From the NCBI RefSeq assembly GCF_000328705.1, contig NC_019673.1:7258501-7322500 (forward strand): a stretch of DNA of 64,000 nt, read 5' to 3'. The position numbers and the translations under genes were made by a program. Source of the stretch: Saccharothrix espanaensis DSM 44229. Its GTDB lineage: Bacteria; Actinomycetota; Actinomycetes; Mycobacteriales; Pseudonocardiaceae. Shown here in pieces: positions 13,360-22,294 of the stretch; the stretch's first letter is position 1, and each line of letters begins with the position of its first letter. The notes beneath the pieces were generated by a model. That model did no database searches. It had not been told where the DNA came from and worked only from the letters and a program-made list of their open reading frames with translations.

Positions 13360-15969
13360 GCAGAGGAACCCGACGCTGGCCGCGAACTCCGCGTCACCGC
13401 CGTCGGCGTGCGCCCGCTGGGCACCCGCCAGCGCGACCGCCGGGGCCTCGCCCAGCCCCAGCCGCCGGTGCAGGTCGACCATCAGCGGCGTGGTCACCTC
13501 GGCCGGCACCGGCACCACCGGCGCGACCAGGGTCCGCGTGCCCAGGCCCAGCAACGCCGACGTGAAGCCCATCAGCTCGTCGCCCGGCCGCACCGCCGAC
13601 AACCCCGAGTCGCACGCCGACAGCACCACCAGCGCGGGCGGGGTGCGCAGGCGCTCCAGGTCGTAGACCGTCAGCGGGCCGTCGGCCAGTTCCAGCGCCG
13701 AGAACAGCGGGTTGTCCGCGCGGAACGAGCCGTGCGCCGCGACGTGCGCCAGCGGCGCGCCGTCCATCGCCGCCGCCACCGCGTCCACCGTCGCCGCCCC
13801 GCCCACCAGCACCGTGGCCTCGGTCGCGAACGGCGTGATGGCGGCGATCTCGGTCGGCGCGGCGGGCAGCCTCGGCCCGGCCGCGAGCACCGGGCGGTCG
13901 TGCGGCACCCGGGACGACGCCGCCGCACGCTGCCACACCGTCGCCGACGGCACGACCGTCACCGAACGCCCCCGGCAGCCCGGCAGCGCCGACCACGGCA
14001 GACCGCCGAGCAGCCCGGTCGGCGCGAGCACCAGCGCACGCCCGTCCAGCCTGCGCCGCAACGGTTCCAGCAGCCGTCGGTCCAAAAGGGACGCTGCGTG
14101 TTCCGCGCCCGCGCGCACCGCCGTGCGGTCCAGGTGCTCGGGCAGCGTCACCAGCCGGTGCAGCGCGAACCGCAGCAGCCGGATCTCGCGCACCGCGCCG
14201 TCCAACGGCCCCAGCCGGTGCAGGCTCGCCCGGCCGCCCGCGACCACCACGGCCAGCAGCGCGCCCTCGAAGTCGACGTACTCCACCAGCGCCGCGTCCC
14301 CCAGCGCCCACGCCAGGTCGCGCACCGCGGGCACCCGGTCGACCGCTCCCCCGCCGCTGGTCTGCCGGGTCAGCTCGCGCACCCGCTGCTCGCCGCGCAA
14401 CTGCCGCTGCCGCAGCGCCGACGTCGGCTTGCCGGCCAGCAGCGCCAGGTCGATGTCCGAGGTCACCGCCCGCAGCTCGGCCAGCGCGTCGGCCAACCCC
14501 GAGTCCTCCGGCGGGCGCGCGGGCGTCATCCGCATCGCCCCGGCCCGCCAGCTCTCCGCCCAGCTCAGCACCTGCCCGGCGTGCCCGCCGGCGACCGCCG
14601 TGCGCAGACCCTCCAGCGCCAGCGCCTTGCCCTGCGCGCCGCTGAGCGCCCGCAGCTCCGCCGCGCCCAACGACACCCGGTACTCGTCGAGCAGCCCCAG
14701 CCCGCGTCGCAACGCGCTCTGCGCGCCCCGCGCGTTGCCCGCCAGGTCGCGCCGCAGCGCCTCGGCGTACCAGCCCTGCACGCGGTGCGCCGCCGGGCCG
14801 CCGCGCCGGGCCGCGCCGGCCGCCGTCAGCTCGACCAGCGCCCGCCTCTTGTCGCCGAGCTCGCGGGCGATCAGCGCCGCGTCCACCCGCGCCTCCAGGC
14901 CCGCCATCCGCCAGCCCAGTTCGTCCAACCGGGACGCCACCCGCGTCATCGCCGTGCACAGCGCCCGCGACCGCTCGCCGCTCAGGTACGCCGCGCGCAG
15001 CTCGACGTGCCGCGCGCCGACCTCCCACACCTCGCGCTTCTCGCGACGGAAACCCTTGCGCGCCAACACCGCCGTCCGCACCGCCAGGTCGAGGTCGCCC
15101 TCCATCAGGGCGATCCGCGCCCGGTAGAACAACGCCTCCGAGCGGGCCAGCACCAGGCTCTTGTCCAGCTCCAGCAGCGCCCGGTCGGCCGCCGCCCGCG
15201 CCTCCTCCAGCAGCGGCACCGACACCAGCACCTCCAGCCGGTTGATCAGCAGCGCCGGACGCGGCACCTCCAGCCGCCGGTACTCCCGCTCGGCCTCGGC
15301 GAACATGGTCAGCGCGCGCGGCACGTCCCCGGCGCGCGACGCCGAGATGCCCGCGTTCCACCGCACGTCCGCGACCGCCAGCTCCTGGTCCAGCTCCCGG
15401 TACAGCGCGGCGGCCCGGTCGAAGTCCTCGTCGGCCGCCCGCAGGCCACCGGTGTAGGCGCGCAGCAGGCCCCGGTTGTTGCGGGCGCGGGCCTCGCCGA
15501 GCTTGTCGCCGTCGCGCCGGGCCGCCTCGATCGCCCAGTTGTACTCGCGGCGCGCCTCGTCGTAGCGGCACAGGTAGTGCAGCACCAGGCCGCGCTGCAT
15601 CCGGGCGTAGTCGGCGTCCACCCCGCGCAGCTCGGGCAGCGCCGCGTTCACCGTGCGCAACGCCTGCGCGTGCCGCCCGGTGTTGGACAGCACGAACGCG
15701 AGGCTCACCCGGGCGAGCGCGGCGAGCCGGCCCGAACCCGCTTGCTCGGCGATCCGCACCGCGCGCCTCAGGTGCCGCAGCGCGCCGTCGAACTCGTGCA
15801 GTTCGCGCAACGACAGGCCGATCGCCCGTTCGGCGGTGGACGCCTCGCGCGCGTCGCCCGCCGCCCGCGCCGCCTTCAGCGCCGAACGGCCCATCTCTAT
15901 TGCCGCGTGCGGGTCCCGTTGCCGGGCTTCCAGCGCTGCGGCAGCGGATACACCGGTCACGAACCACAC
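13348..15969 (-). CDS. TPR-CHAT domain protease (caspase-like)
   Basis: 873 residues. Helical TPR-like repeats fill about residues 20-560 (AERAIGLSLRELHEFDGAL; RVSLAFVLSNTGRHAQAL and others). The CHAT domain occupies about 590-873, with catalytic His746 in HVAAHGSF and Cys786 in LSACDSG at the usual spacing, and a late GFTSALLGLGTRT strand. It lacks a signal peptide. CHAT proteases are caspase relatives whose TPRs act as sensors. GTG 15969 or GTG 15960 may start translation; no strong ribosome binding site is visible. It is divergent by 66 bp from a subtilase gene, probably a functional unit. Confidence 0.9.
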   Translation of the reverse strand: MWFVTGVSAAAALEARQRDPHAAIEMGRSALKAARAAGDAREASTAERAIGLSLRELHEFDGALRHLRRAVRIAEQAGSGRLAALARVSLAFVLSNTGRHAQALRTVNAALPELRGVDADYARMQRGLVLHYLCRYDEARREYNWAIEAARRDGDKLGEARARNNRGLLRAYTGGLRAADEDFDRAAALYRELDQELAVADVRWNAGISASRAGDVPRALTMFAEAEREYRRLEVPRPALLINRLEVLVSVPLLEEARAAADRALLELDKSLVLARSEALFYRARIALMEGDLDLAVRTAVLARKGFRREKREVWEVGARHVELRAAYLSGERSRALCTAMTRVASRLDELGWRMAGLEARVDAALIARELGDKRRALVELTAAGAARRGGPAAHRVQGWYAEALRRDLAGNARGAQSALRRGLGLLDEYRVSLGAAELRALSGAQGKALALEGLRTAVAGGHAGQVLSWAESWRAGAMRMTPARPPEDSGLADALAELRAVTSDIDLALLAGKPTSALRQRQLRGEQRVRELTRQTSGGGAVDRVPAVRDLAWALGDAALVEYVDFEGALLAVVVAGGRASLHRLGPLDGAVREIRLLRFALHRLVTLPEHLDRTAVRAGAEHAASLLDRRLLEPLRRRLDGRALVLAPTGLLGGLPWSALPGCRGRSVTVVPSATVWQRAAASSRVPHDRPVLAAGPRLPAAPTEIAAITPFATEATVLVGGAATVDAVAAAMDGAPLAHVAAHGSFRADNPLFSALELADGPLTVYDLERLRTPPALVVLSACDSGLSAVRPGDELMGFTSALLGLGTRTLVAPVVPVPAEVTTPLMVDLHRRLGLGEAPAVALAGAQRAHADGGDAEFAASVGFLCFGA

Positions 15970-16035
15970 TTTATTACCAAGAACACTGTGGTAGCTTGAT
16001 CAAGCTCAGCACCCGTCTACGCTGCATGTGAGGCC
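15970..16035. promoter_or_regulatory. Divergent promoter region of the CHAT and subtilase genes
   Basis: A 66-bp gap, AT-rich by local standards (ttattaccaagaacactgtg). Both genes must be driven from here, implying coordinated expression. No box was assigned with confidence. Confidence 0.4.
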
Positions 16036-17241
16036 GTGGTGTCCGAATCGTCGAACCGCCCAGAGCTGTACGTGAGAGCGTTCGAGCAGGCGATCAGGGA
16101 GCACAAGGACCTGCGGCTGCACGCCGAGCGCGGTCGCGAGTTCCTGTTCGTCGCGCGGGAGCTGCTGACCATCCCCGAGGACGTGCTGCGGGTCGCTCGC
16201 AAGCTCACCCAGAACGGGATCGGCAACGAACGCGGACGCGATTTCGCGGGCATGTCCCGACTGGTGCTGCCGCGCAACCCCGACGACATCCCGGCCATCG
16301 TCCGGTTGCTGCGCGACCCGCAACAGTGGCCCGGCGAGCGGGTGCCGTTCGTGCAGCCGCACCACGCGGTCGTCGGCCACGGCGGCAACATGCACGGCCA
16401 CCCCGGGCAGCCCCCGCACGTCGCGGGCCCCATCCCGGACCCGCCCGCGGGCTCGGAGGCCAAGGGCAAGGGCGTCGTCGTCGGCATCCTCGACACCGGC
16501 ATCGCCAAGACCGCCGCGAACGACCACCCGCTGTGGCTGGGCGGCGCGTACCTGCCCCGGGCCGACGAGGTCGACGCCGCCTACTCCAGCGGCGACGTGT
16601 TCGCGCTCGAAGGCGGGCACGGGACGTTCGTCGCGGGCGTGGTGCGGCAGGCCGCGCCGGGCGTGCGGTTCGACCCGGAGAAGGCGCTCGACCCGTCCGG
16701 GCTGGGCACCGAGGAGGACTTCGCGCGGGCGCTGGGCTCGTTCGACGAGCAGGTGCAGATCGTCAACATCTCGCTGGGCTGCTTCACCCAGGACGACGTG
16801 GCCTCGGAACCGGTCCGCCGCGCGCTGGCCAAGCTGCCCAGGACGACCGTGGTCGTCGCGTCGGCCGGCAACCAGGGCACCAACCGGCCGAGCTGGCCCG
16901 CCGCGCTGCCCGGCGTGGTCGGCGTGGCCGCCGTGGCGCAGGAGCGGGACGGCACGCGCGCGCCGGCGTGCTACTCGAACTTCGGGCACTGGGTGGACGC
17001 GTGCGCGGTCGGCAACCGCACCAGCACCTACCTCAAGGGCAAGTGGGCGCTGCCGGGCGACACCGCGGTCGACGTCTACGACCGGTTCGCCTACTGGCTG
17101 GGCACCTCGTTCGCCGCGCCGCACGTGTCCGGGCGGATCGCCGAGACCATGACCACCCACGGCCTGACCGCCGAGGCCGCCCGCGACAAGCTGCTCGCCG
17201 GACCGGCGTTCTTCCCGAACTACGGGGTTCTCGTGGAGTAG
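16036..17241 (+). CDS. Subtilisin-like serine protease (S8 family), apparently cytoplasmic
   Basis: 401 residues. The subtilase triad is complete: Asp153 in GILDTGI, His195 in GGHGTFVAG, Ser358 in GTSFAAPHVSG, plus the oxyanion Asn279 in SAGNQGT. There is no signal peptide or membrane segment. The N-terminal 145 residues form a helical, HG-rich domain not typical of secreted subtilases. It is divergent from a TPR-CHAT protease and followed 72 bp later by a sigma factor. This suggests an intracellular protease relay rather than nutrition. GTG 16036 or the adjacent GTG 16039 starts it behind TGAGG. Confidence 0.9.
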   Translation: MVSESSNRPELYVRAFEQAIREHKDLRLHAERGREFLFVARELLTIPEDVLRVARKLTQNGIGNERGRDFAGMSRLVLPRNPDDIPAIVRLLRDPQQWPGERVPFVQPHHAVVGHGGNMHGHPGQPPHVAGPIPDPPAGSEAKGKGVVVGILDTGIAKTAANDHPLWLGGAYLPRADEVDAAYSSGDVFALEGGHGTFVAGVVRQAAPGVRFDPEKALDPSGLGTEEDFARALGSFDEQVQIVNISLGCFTQDDVASEPVRRALAKLPRTTVVVASAGNQGTNRPSWPAALPGVVGVAAVAQERDGTRAPACYSNFGHWVDACAVGNRTSTYLKGKWALPGDTAVDVYDRFAYWLGTSFAAPHVSGRIAETMTTHGLTAEAARDKLLAGPAFFPNYGVLVE

Positions 17242-17313
17242 GCGTATCTGGCGAGGACGCCCGCGCTCCGTAGTGTGTGGAAGCAACGAGGAGACCCGAG
17301 CCCAGGAGGGGCC

Positions 17314-17949
17314 GTGACCCCTGCATCTCCCACCGCCGCGCTGGTCGGCGCGGCGGCGCAGGGCGACCAGCGGGCGTGGAACGAGATCGTGGACCGCTAC
17401 ACGCCGCTGGTGCTGTCGGTGATCTACAAGCACCGGCTGCGCCCGGCGGACGCGGCGGATGTCAACCAGACGCTGTGGCTGCGCCTCGTCGAGCAGATCG
17501 GCAAACTGCGCGACCCCGACGCGCTGCCCGGCTGGATCTCCACCACCACCCGCAACGAGTGCCTGCGGATGCTGCGCATCCAGCAGCGCACCCAGCCGTA
17601 CGACCCGCTGTCCGACGAGGAGCCGGCCAGCCCGGTCGACGCGGTGGCGGACCTGGACGAGGAGATGGAGGCCGCGCAGCGCCGGCAGGCGTTGCGCGAC
17701 GGGTTCCGGACGTTGACCGCGCAGTGCCGGGAGCTGCTGGCCAAGCTGATGGCCGACCCGCCACCCAGCTACGCCGCCGTCAGCGAGCAACTGGCGATGC
17801 CGGTCGGCAGCATCGGGCCGACCCGCATCCGGTGCCTGGAGAAGCTGCGCCGGACCCCCGAGGTGCTGCGGCACCTCGACCCCCGGCCGGTCCGCGGCGG
17901 TGTCGGAGGAGGTGTGCCCGGTGAGCGTTCCGGGGTGGGAAGGCGATGA
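17314..17949 (+). CDS. Sigma-70-family (ECF-like) sigma factor of the CHAT/subtilase module
   Basis: 211 residues. Region 2 is AWNEIVDRYTPLVLSVIYKH, then ADAADVNQTLWLRLVEQI and GWISTTTRNECLRML. Region 4 is LTAQCRELLAKLMADPPPSYAAVSEQLAMPVGSIGPTRIRCLEKLRR. GTG 17314 has an AGGAGGGG ribosome binding site 4 bases before it. It overlaps the following 152-codon gene by 29 bp. The module order of CHAT, subtilase, sigma and small protein recurs in actinomycetes as far as I recall, but I know of no assigned role. Confidence 0.85.
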   Translation: MTPASPTAALVGAAAQGDQRAWNEIVDRYTPLVLSVIYKHRLRPADAADVNQTLWLRLVEQIGKLRDPDALPGWISTTTRNECLRMLRIQQRTQPYDPLSDEEPASPVDAVADLDEEMEAAQRRQALRDGFRTLTAQCRELLAKLMADPPPSYAAVSEQLAMPVGSIGPTRIRCLEKLRRTPEVLRHLDPRPVRGGVGGGVPGERSGVGRR

Positions 17950-18379
17950 GGTCCTGCTCAGGGACCTGACCGAAGCGCTGGCCGAGGCGCGCGCCGTGCC
18001 CGAGCAGTTCTACGAGGCGGCGCGGGCCGCGTTCACCTGGCGCACCGTCGACGCCGAACTGATGCTGCTGACCAGCTACGACTCGATCCTGGACGCCGAG
18101 CTGGCGGGCCGGGCGCGGGCCGCGCTGACCGCCCGGCAGCTGGTGTTCGACGCCGAGGGGATCTCCGTGCAGGTGGAGGTGACCGAAGCCGGCGTGGCGG
18201 GGCAGGTGCTGCCCGCGCGGGCGGCCCGGGTCACCCTGCTCACCGCGACCGGCCCGGTGGAGGACGCCGAACTGGACGAACTGGGGTGCTTCCTGCTCGG
18301 ACCACCCCCGGCCGGCCCGATCCGGTTCCGCCTCCAGACCGGCAGCACGACCGTGATGACCGACTGGGTCTGCGTCTAG
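17921..18379 (+). CDS. Companion protein of the sigma factor, unknown function
   Basis: 152 residues. The N-terminal helical part has EQFYEAARAAFTWRTVDAELMLLTSYDS. The C-terminal half is a beta-sandwich-like region resembling carboxypeptidase-regulatory-like folds, with an ELDELGCFLLGPPPAGPIRFRL pattern. It has no membrane segment. GTG 17921 lies 8 bases after GGAGGAGG. Its position, overlapping the sigma gene, is where a soluble anti-sigma or substrate-sensing partner is usually found. It may be the protease target that controls the sigma factor, which is inference only. Confidence 0.75.
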   Translation: MSVPGWEGDEVLLRDLTEALAEARAVPEQFYEAARAAFTWRTVDAELMLLTSYDSILDAELAGRARAALTARQLVFDAEGISVQVEVTEAGVAGQVLPARAARVTLLTATGPVEDAELDELGCFLLGPPPAGPIRFRLQTGSTTVMTDWVCV

Positions 18380-18412
18380 CCCCGTCGCGATGCCCAGCCC
18401 TTCGCGACGGGG
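18380..18412 (+). terminator. Hairpin terminator of the protease/sigma operon
   Basis: An 11-bp perfect stem (CCCCGTCGCGA and complement) with an 11-base loop, followed by CCCTTTCA, lies directly after the stop codon. Confidence 0.7.
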
Positions 18413-18603
18413 CCCTTTCACGCCCGCCCCGCGGCCGTGGCTGCCTGCTCGCCGTTGCCCCCTCCTGCCCGGTCACGCCCGTCCTCTGTTGTCTGCTCGC
18501 CGTTGTCCACTTGTGGGTGATCACGGTGCCGAATCGATCGGAACAGGCCCAGCCGCCAGTACCGTGAAGCCGGATCTTCTTCCCGACGGCGGAGGCGTGG
18601 GCG
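18413..18603. other. Intergenic region before the DUF574 gene
   Basis: 191 bp with two similar stretches (ctgctcgccgttg at about 18447 and 18500) and no convincing open frame. It must hold the promoter of the methyltransferase gene. GGAGGC near 18590 is that gene's ribosome binding site. Confidence 0.4.
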
Positions 18604-19410
18604 GTGACCGAACAAGTGCGCTGGTCACCGGCCGGGGTCGACCTCGACCTGCCGAGCTCGGCCCGCATCTACGACTACCTGCTGGGCGGCGGGCACAACT
18701 TCGCCGCCGACCGGGCCGTGGGCGAGGCGCTGGCCGAGGTGCTGCCCGTCCGCGACATGGCCCGGCTCAACCGGTCCTACCTGCGGCGCGTGGTGCTGGC
18801 GCTGGTCGAGGCGGGCGTCACCCAGTTCCTCGACCTCGGGTCGGGCATCCCGACCGTGGGCAACGTGCACGAGGTGGCGCAGGACGCCAACCCGAAGTGC
18901 CGGGTGGTGTACGTGGACATCGAGCCGGTCGCGGTGACGCACGCCGAACTCCTGCTGGCCGCCAACCCGGACGCGACGGTGATCCTGGCCGACCTGCGCG
19001 ACCCGGACGCGGTGGTGAACGCGCCGGAAACCCGGCTGCTGCTCGACTTCAGCCGCCCGGTGGGGCTGCTCGCCGTGGGCGTGCTCCAGTTCGTGCCCGA
19101 CGCCGACCGGCCGCGCGACGTGCTGGCCCGCTACCGCGACCTGCTCGCGCCGGGCAGCTACCTGGCGCTGTCGCACTTCACGCCCGACCGGATGCCGCGC
19201 GAGATGGCGGCGGGCGCGGACATCTTCCAGCACACCGCGGAGCCGATCACGCCGCGCACCCGTGCCGAGGTGCTGGCCCTGGTGGACGGCTTCGACCTGG
19301 TCGAGCCGGGCCTGGTGTTCACGCCCGAGTGGCGGCCGGAGTCACCCGACGACGTGCCGGCGGACCCGGGTCGCGCGAACCTGTACGCGGTGGTCGGCCG
19401 CAAGCCTTGA
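18604..19410 (+). CDS. S-adenosyl methyltransferase, DUF574 (Methyltransf_19) family
   Basis: 268 residues. The N-terminal signature ARIYDYLLGGGHNFAADRAVGE and the SAM loop FLDLGSGIPTVGNVHEVAQ are diagnostic of this actinobacterial family, as is YVDIEPVAVTHAELLL. Later LLLDFSRPVGLLAVGVLQFVPD and YLALSHFT complete the Rossmann-like fold. The family is greatly expanded in actinomycetes and its substrates are unknown. GTG 18604 follows GGAGGC. It stands alone between a terminator and the GGDEF gene. Confidence 0.9.
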   Translation: MTEQVRWSPAGVDLDLPSSARIYDYLLGGGHNFAADRAVGEALAEVLPVRDMARLNRSYLRRVVLALVEAGVTQFLDLGSGIPTVGNVHEVAQDANPKCRVVYVDIEPVAVTHAELLLAANPDATVILADLRDPDAVVNAPETRLLLDFSRPVGLLAVGVLQFVPDADRPRDVLARYRDLLAPGSYLALSHFTPDRMPREMAAGADIFQHTAEPITPRTRAEVLALVDGFDLVEPGLVFTPEWRPESPDDVPADPGRANLYAVVGRKP

Positions 19411-19470
19411 CGCGGGGTGGGTCGGGTACGCAAGATTTGCGCACCTGATCTTATGCGCCACCCCTCCGCG

Positions 19471-21825
19471 ATGACCGATTCGGCACCAGACGTGCAAGCC
19501 TCGGGAGCGCCTCCCGTGGCCGGTGCCGCGCGCCCCGACCCGGTCGGCCGCTGGACCAGGGAGCTCCTCGACTCCGCGTACACACCCCTGTCCCGCCCGA
19601 AGGTCCGCCGCCGGCTGGCCGCGCACTGGGCCGCCCTGGCCGGCTCGGTGCGGGCGGCGGAGTTCACCCCGGACGCGGCGACCGCGCTCGGCGAGTGGCT
19701 GGTCGAGGCCCGGTTCACCGGCCAGGACAGCCTGAGCCGCACGGTCGAGGTGCTGGGCGCGGCACTGGCCGGCGACGACCCGGTGCGGGTGGCGCAGGCG
19801 CTGGGCGCGGTGGCCGCCGGCTACGCGAACGCGGCGCGCGACCAGATCTTCACCGAGCAGGAGGAGATCCGCACGTCGCTGCTGGTGACCCTGGAGCAGG
19901 CCCGCCAAGACCTGCACGACAGCGAAGCCCGGTTCCGCCAGGTGTTCACGTCCGCCGGCGCGGGCATCGCGATCTTCGACGCGGCCGGCCAGGTCGTGGA
20001 AGCGAACCCGGCGCTGGCCCGGATGCTGGGCCACACCGGGAACACCCCGGACCCGGGAAAGCTGTTCACCCAAGCAGACCTGGCCGCACTGCGCACCGCC
20101 TGGGAAGCCGCCGACAGAACAACCACCCCTCCCGCCCCCTTACCCCCCACCGCACCCTCTCCGCCCGCCCTGGCCGCTCTACCGACTCCCTCCCCGGTCG
20201 CTGCCACCAGGCTGGAGCAGCAGTTCACCGGCCCATCCGGCGATCCGATGTGGACGAACGTGGCCCTGTCCGCCGTACGCGACCCGGAGGGCAACCCGAA
20301 GTACCACGTGGCGGTGATCGAGGACGTGACCGAGCAGCGGATGCTGCGGGACTACCTGCGTCACCAGGCGTTGCACGACGTGCTGACCGGCCTGCCGAAC
20401 CGGCAGAGCTTCCTGCCGAGGTTGGAGCGGGCGTTGAGCAGGCCGGGCTCGATCACGTTGTGCTACCTGGACGTGGACAGCGTGGCGATCGTCAACGACG
20501 GCATCGGCTACGAAGCGGGCGACGAGATGCTCCGGGTCGTGGCGCGACGGCTGACCACCGTGGTGTCCGGGGAGAACGCGACGGTGGCCAGGATCGGCGG
20601 CGACGAGTTCGTGGTGCTGATCGAGGACACACCGGACACCCCGAGCATCTCGGCGCTGGCCGAGGCGATCGACCAGGAACTGTCCGAACCGGTCTACCTG
20701 TCCGGCCGCGGCGTAGGCGTGACAGCGGGCATGGGTTTCGTCCGCACCTCCGCCCGCGACGGCGACGCGATGGCCCTGCTACGCCAAGCCCACTCGACCC
20801 TGCGCCGCGCGGAAACCGGAGGCAAGGGCCAATGGGGCATCTACGACGCCGGCCAAGACGCCCGAGACCGAGGCCGCCTGGCCCTGATAGCCACCATGCC
20901 GGGAGCCCTGGAAAACGGCGAAATAGCCATCGACTACCGCCCAATAGAACGAGCCACCCCCACCCCTCACCCCAGCGTCGACACCCCCTCCACCCACAAC
21001 CCCCACTCCACCCACAACCCCCACTGCACCGACGACAACCGCTCCGCTGACGGCATCAACTCCAGCGACGACAACCGCTACGGCGGCAGCGATCGTGTCG
21101 CCGTTGCGGCCCGCCTACGCTGGGACGAACCGGAGTTCGGCGTCGTAGGCCACGAGGAGTGCCTAGCCTTCGCCGACACCCTGGGCCTGAGCGGCCACTT
21201 GGGAGAGTGGCTCCTGGACGAAGCCTGCGCCTTCGCCGCAGCAGAAGGCGTCCCGGTGGTGGTCCGCCTGTCAGCCGACCAGTCCCGAGACCCGGACCTG
21301 GCAACGAAGGTCAGCTACGCCCTGCGCACCACCGGCCTGGCCCCGGCGTGCCTCTGGGTGAGCCTGGCATCAAGCTGCCTGGCAAGCGGCCTGGACGCGG
21401 TGGAAGACAACCTGACCACCCTCGCGGACATGGGCGTCCGCCGCCTGCTCCACGGATTCGATTGCGGACTGCGCGAACTGTCCCTGGTACAGCGACACGC
21501 GCTACACGGCGTAGAGCTGGACACCCCACCCGCACACCAGCCCCACGGCTCGCCCAACGAGCAACCGACCGACCAGCCAGCCGAGCCTTCACCCCACCAG
21601 CACGCGGCCCACCAGCACGCGGCCCACCAGCACGCAGCCCACGAGCAGCCGGGCCACGAGCAGCCGGGCCACGAGCAGCCGGGCCACGAGCAGCCGGGCC
21701 ACGAGTACCCGGCTCGGGAACCAGTGGCCCGCGAGGCGCTGGCCATGCTGGTGCCGCTGGTGCGGTCGACCGGCGCGCTGGTGATCAGCGACGTGCCGGG
21801 AGCCGACCTCACCGTGCGTTGGTGA
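19471..21825 (+). CDS. PAS-GGDEF diguanylate cyclase with degenerate EAL domain
   Basis: 784 residues. An N-terminal helical region (1-140) precedes a PAS domain (about 150-285, VFTSAGAGIAIFDAAGQVVEAN). The GGDEF domain has an intact GGDEF at about 376-380 but no RxxD inhibitory site. The EAL-like domain lacks the key glutamate (AARLRW in place of EALLRW) and the DDFG motif reads HGFDCG, so it is probably non-catalytic. A His/Ser/Asn-rich linker separates the domains. A repeat-rich insert lies at about 680-750. There is no clear Shine-Dalgarno; ATG 19453 is also possible. It would make cyclic di-GMP, a developmental signal in actinomycetes. Confidence 0.85.
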   Translation: MTDSAPDVQASGAPPVAGAARPDPVGRWTRELLDSAYTPLSRPKVRRRLAAHWAALAGSVRAAEFTPDAATALGEWLVEARFTGQDSLSRTVEVLGAALAGDDPVRVAQALGAVAAGYANAARDQIFTEQEEIRTSLLVTLEQARQDLHDSEARFRQVFTSAGAGIAIFDAAGQVVEANPALARMLGHTGNTPDPGKLFTQADLAALRTAWEAADRTTTPPAPLPPTAPSPPALAALPTPSPVAATRLEQQFTGPSGDPMWTNVALSAVRDPEGNPKYHVAVIEDVTEQRMLRDYLRHQALHDVLTGLPNRQSFLPRLERALSRPGSITLCYLDVDSVAIVNDGIGYEAGDEMLRVVARRLTTVVSGENATVARIGGDEFVVLIEDTPDTPSISALAEAIDQELSEPVYLSGRGVGVTAGMGFVRTSARDGDAMALLRQAHSTLRRAETGGKGQWGIYDAGQDARDRGRLALIATMPGALENGEIAIDYRPIERATPTPHPSVDTPSTHNPHSTHNPHCTDDNRSADGINSSDDNRYGGSDRVAVAARLRWDEPEFGVVGHEECLAFADTLGLSGHLGEWLLDEACAFAAAEGVPVVVRLSADQSRDPDLATKVSYALRTTGLAPACLWVSLASSCLASGLDAVEDNLTTLADMGVRRLLHGFDCGLRELSLVQRHALHGVELDTPPAHQPHGSPNEQPTDQPAEPSPHQHAAHQHAAHQHAAHEQPGHEQPGHEQPGHEQPGHEYPAREPVAREALAMLVPLVRSTGALVISDVPGADLTVRW
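21595..21714 (+). repeat. In-frame 15-bp tandem repeats in the EAL-like domain
   Basis: Eight consecutive 15-bp units: three encode HQHAA and five encode HEQPG or a variant. They form a histidine-rich 40-residue insert at residues 709-748 of the GGDEF protein. Confidence 0.85.
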
Positions 21826-22294
21826 GCACCACCACCCCCTCGCCTGTCCTCCGCGCGCCCGCGGGAGCATCGTTCTGTGTCCGGTGGCCGGGTGGCCGCC
21901 GCGCTGTCGGCACGTCCGGCGCTGGGCTGCGATCCGCTCGGCTACGGTCCGCTGGGCTGCGGTCCGCTGGATGCGGACGACCTGCCGCACGCTCGCGAGG
22001 TTGTTGGTCGCCCGAGTCGCCTCCGTGCCTATATAGGCTCATGCTTCGAGGCTGGCGTTCGGTTGTCATGATCCAGCCGATTCACTCGCACGTGTCATAA
22101 CGGCAAGCAGCCCGCGCTGGGGAGCCGCAACAGCGGCGACGCGGTGGTGTGGCCGGATCAGCGCGGAACCGGAGGTCGGCTGCCGGCGTGCGGTGGCCCG
22201 TGGCCCGGCACCGGCCGTCAGGATCGGGGCGAGTCAGCGGGGCCAGTCAGCGGGCCACTCAGCGGGGCGGGTGTCAGCGGGGCGTCGCCAGGCA
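21826..22294. other. 469-bp region without a credible gene; short repeats
   Basis: Short open frames here have no ribosome binding site or family features. The region holds two copies of a GGCTGCG(A/G)TCCGCT motif (21930-21970), the AT palindrome CCTATATAGG near 22028, and a run of TCAGCGGG copies from 22234 that continues into the end of the next gene. It may contain regulatory RNA or decayed sequence. Nothing more specific is visible. Confidence 0.5.

Noticed and set aside
13394..15999. Long shadow frames over the CHAT gene on both strands
   Set aside because: No family signatures; the frame at 13348-15969 has TPRs and an intact CHAT His/Cys pair.
22028..22037. CCTATATAGG palindrome as a phage attachment or TATA-like promoter
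   Set aside because: No integrase nearby (XerD at 40.7 kb is the chromosomal recombinase) and no duplicate core; left only as an observation.
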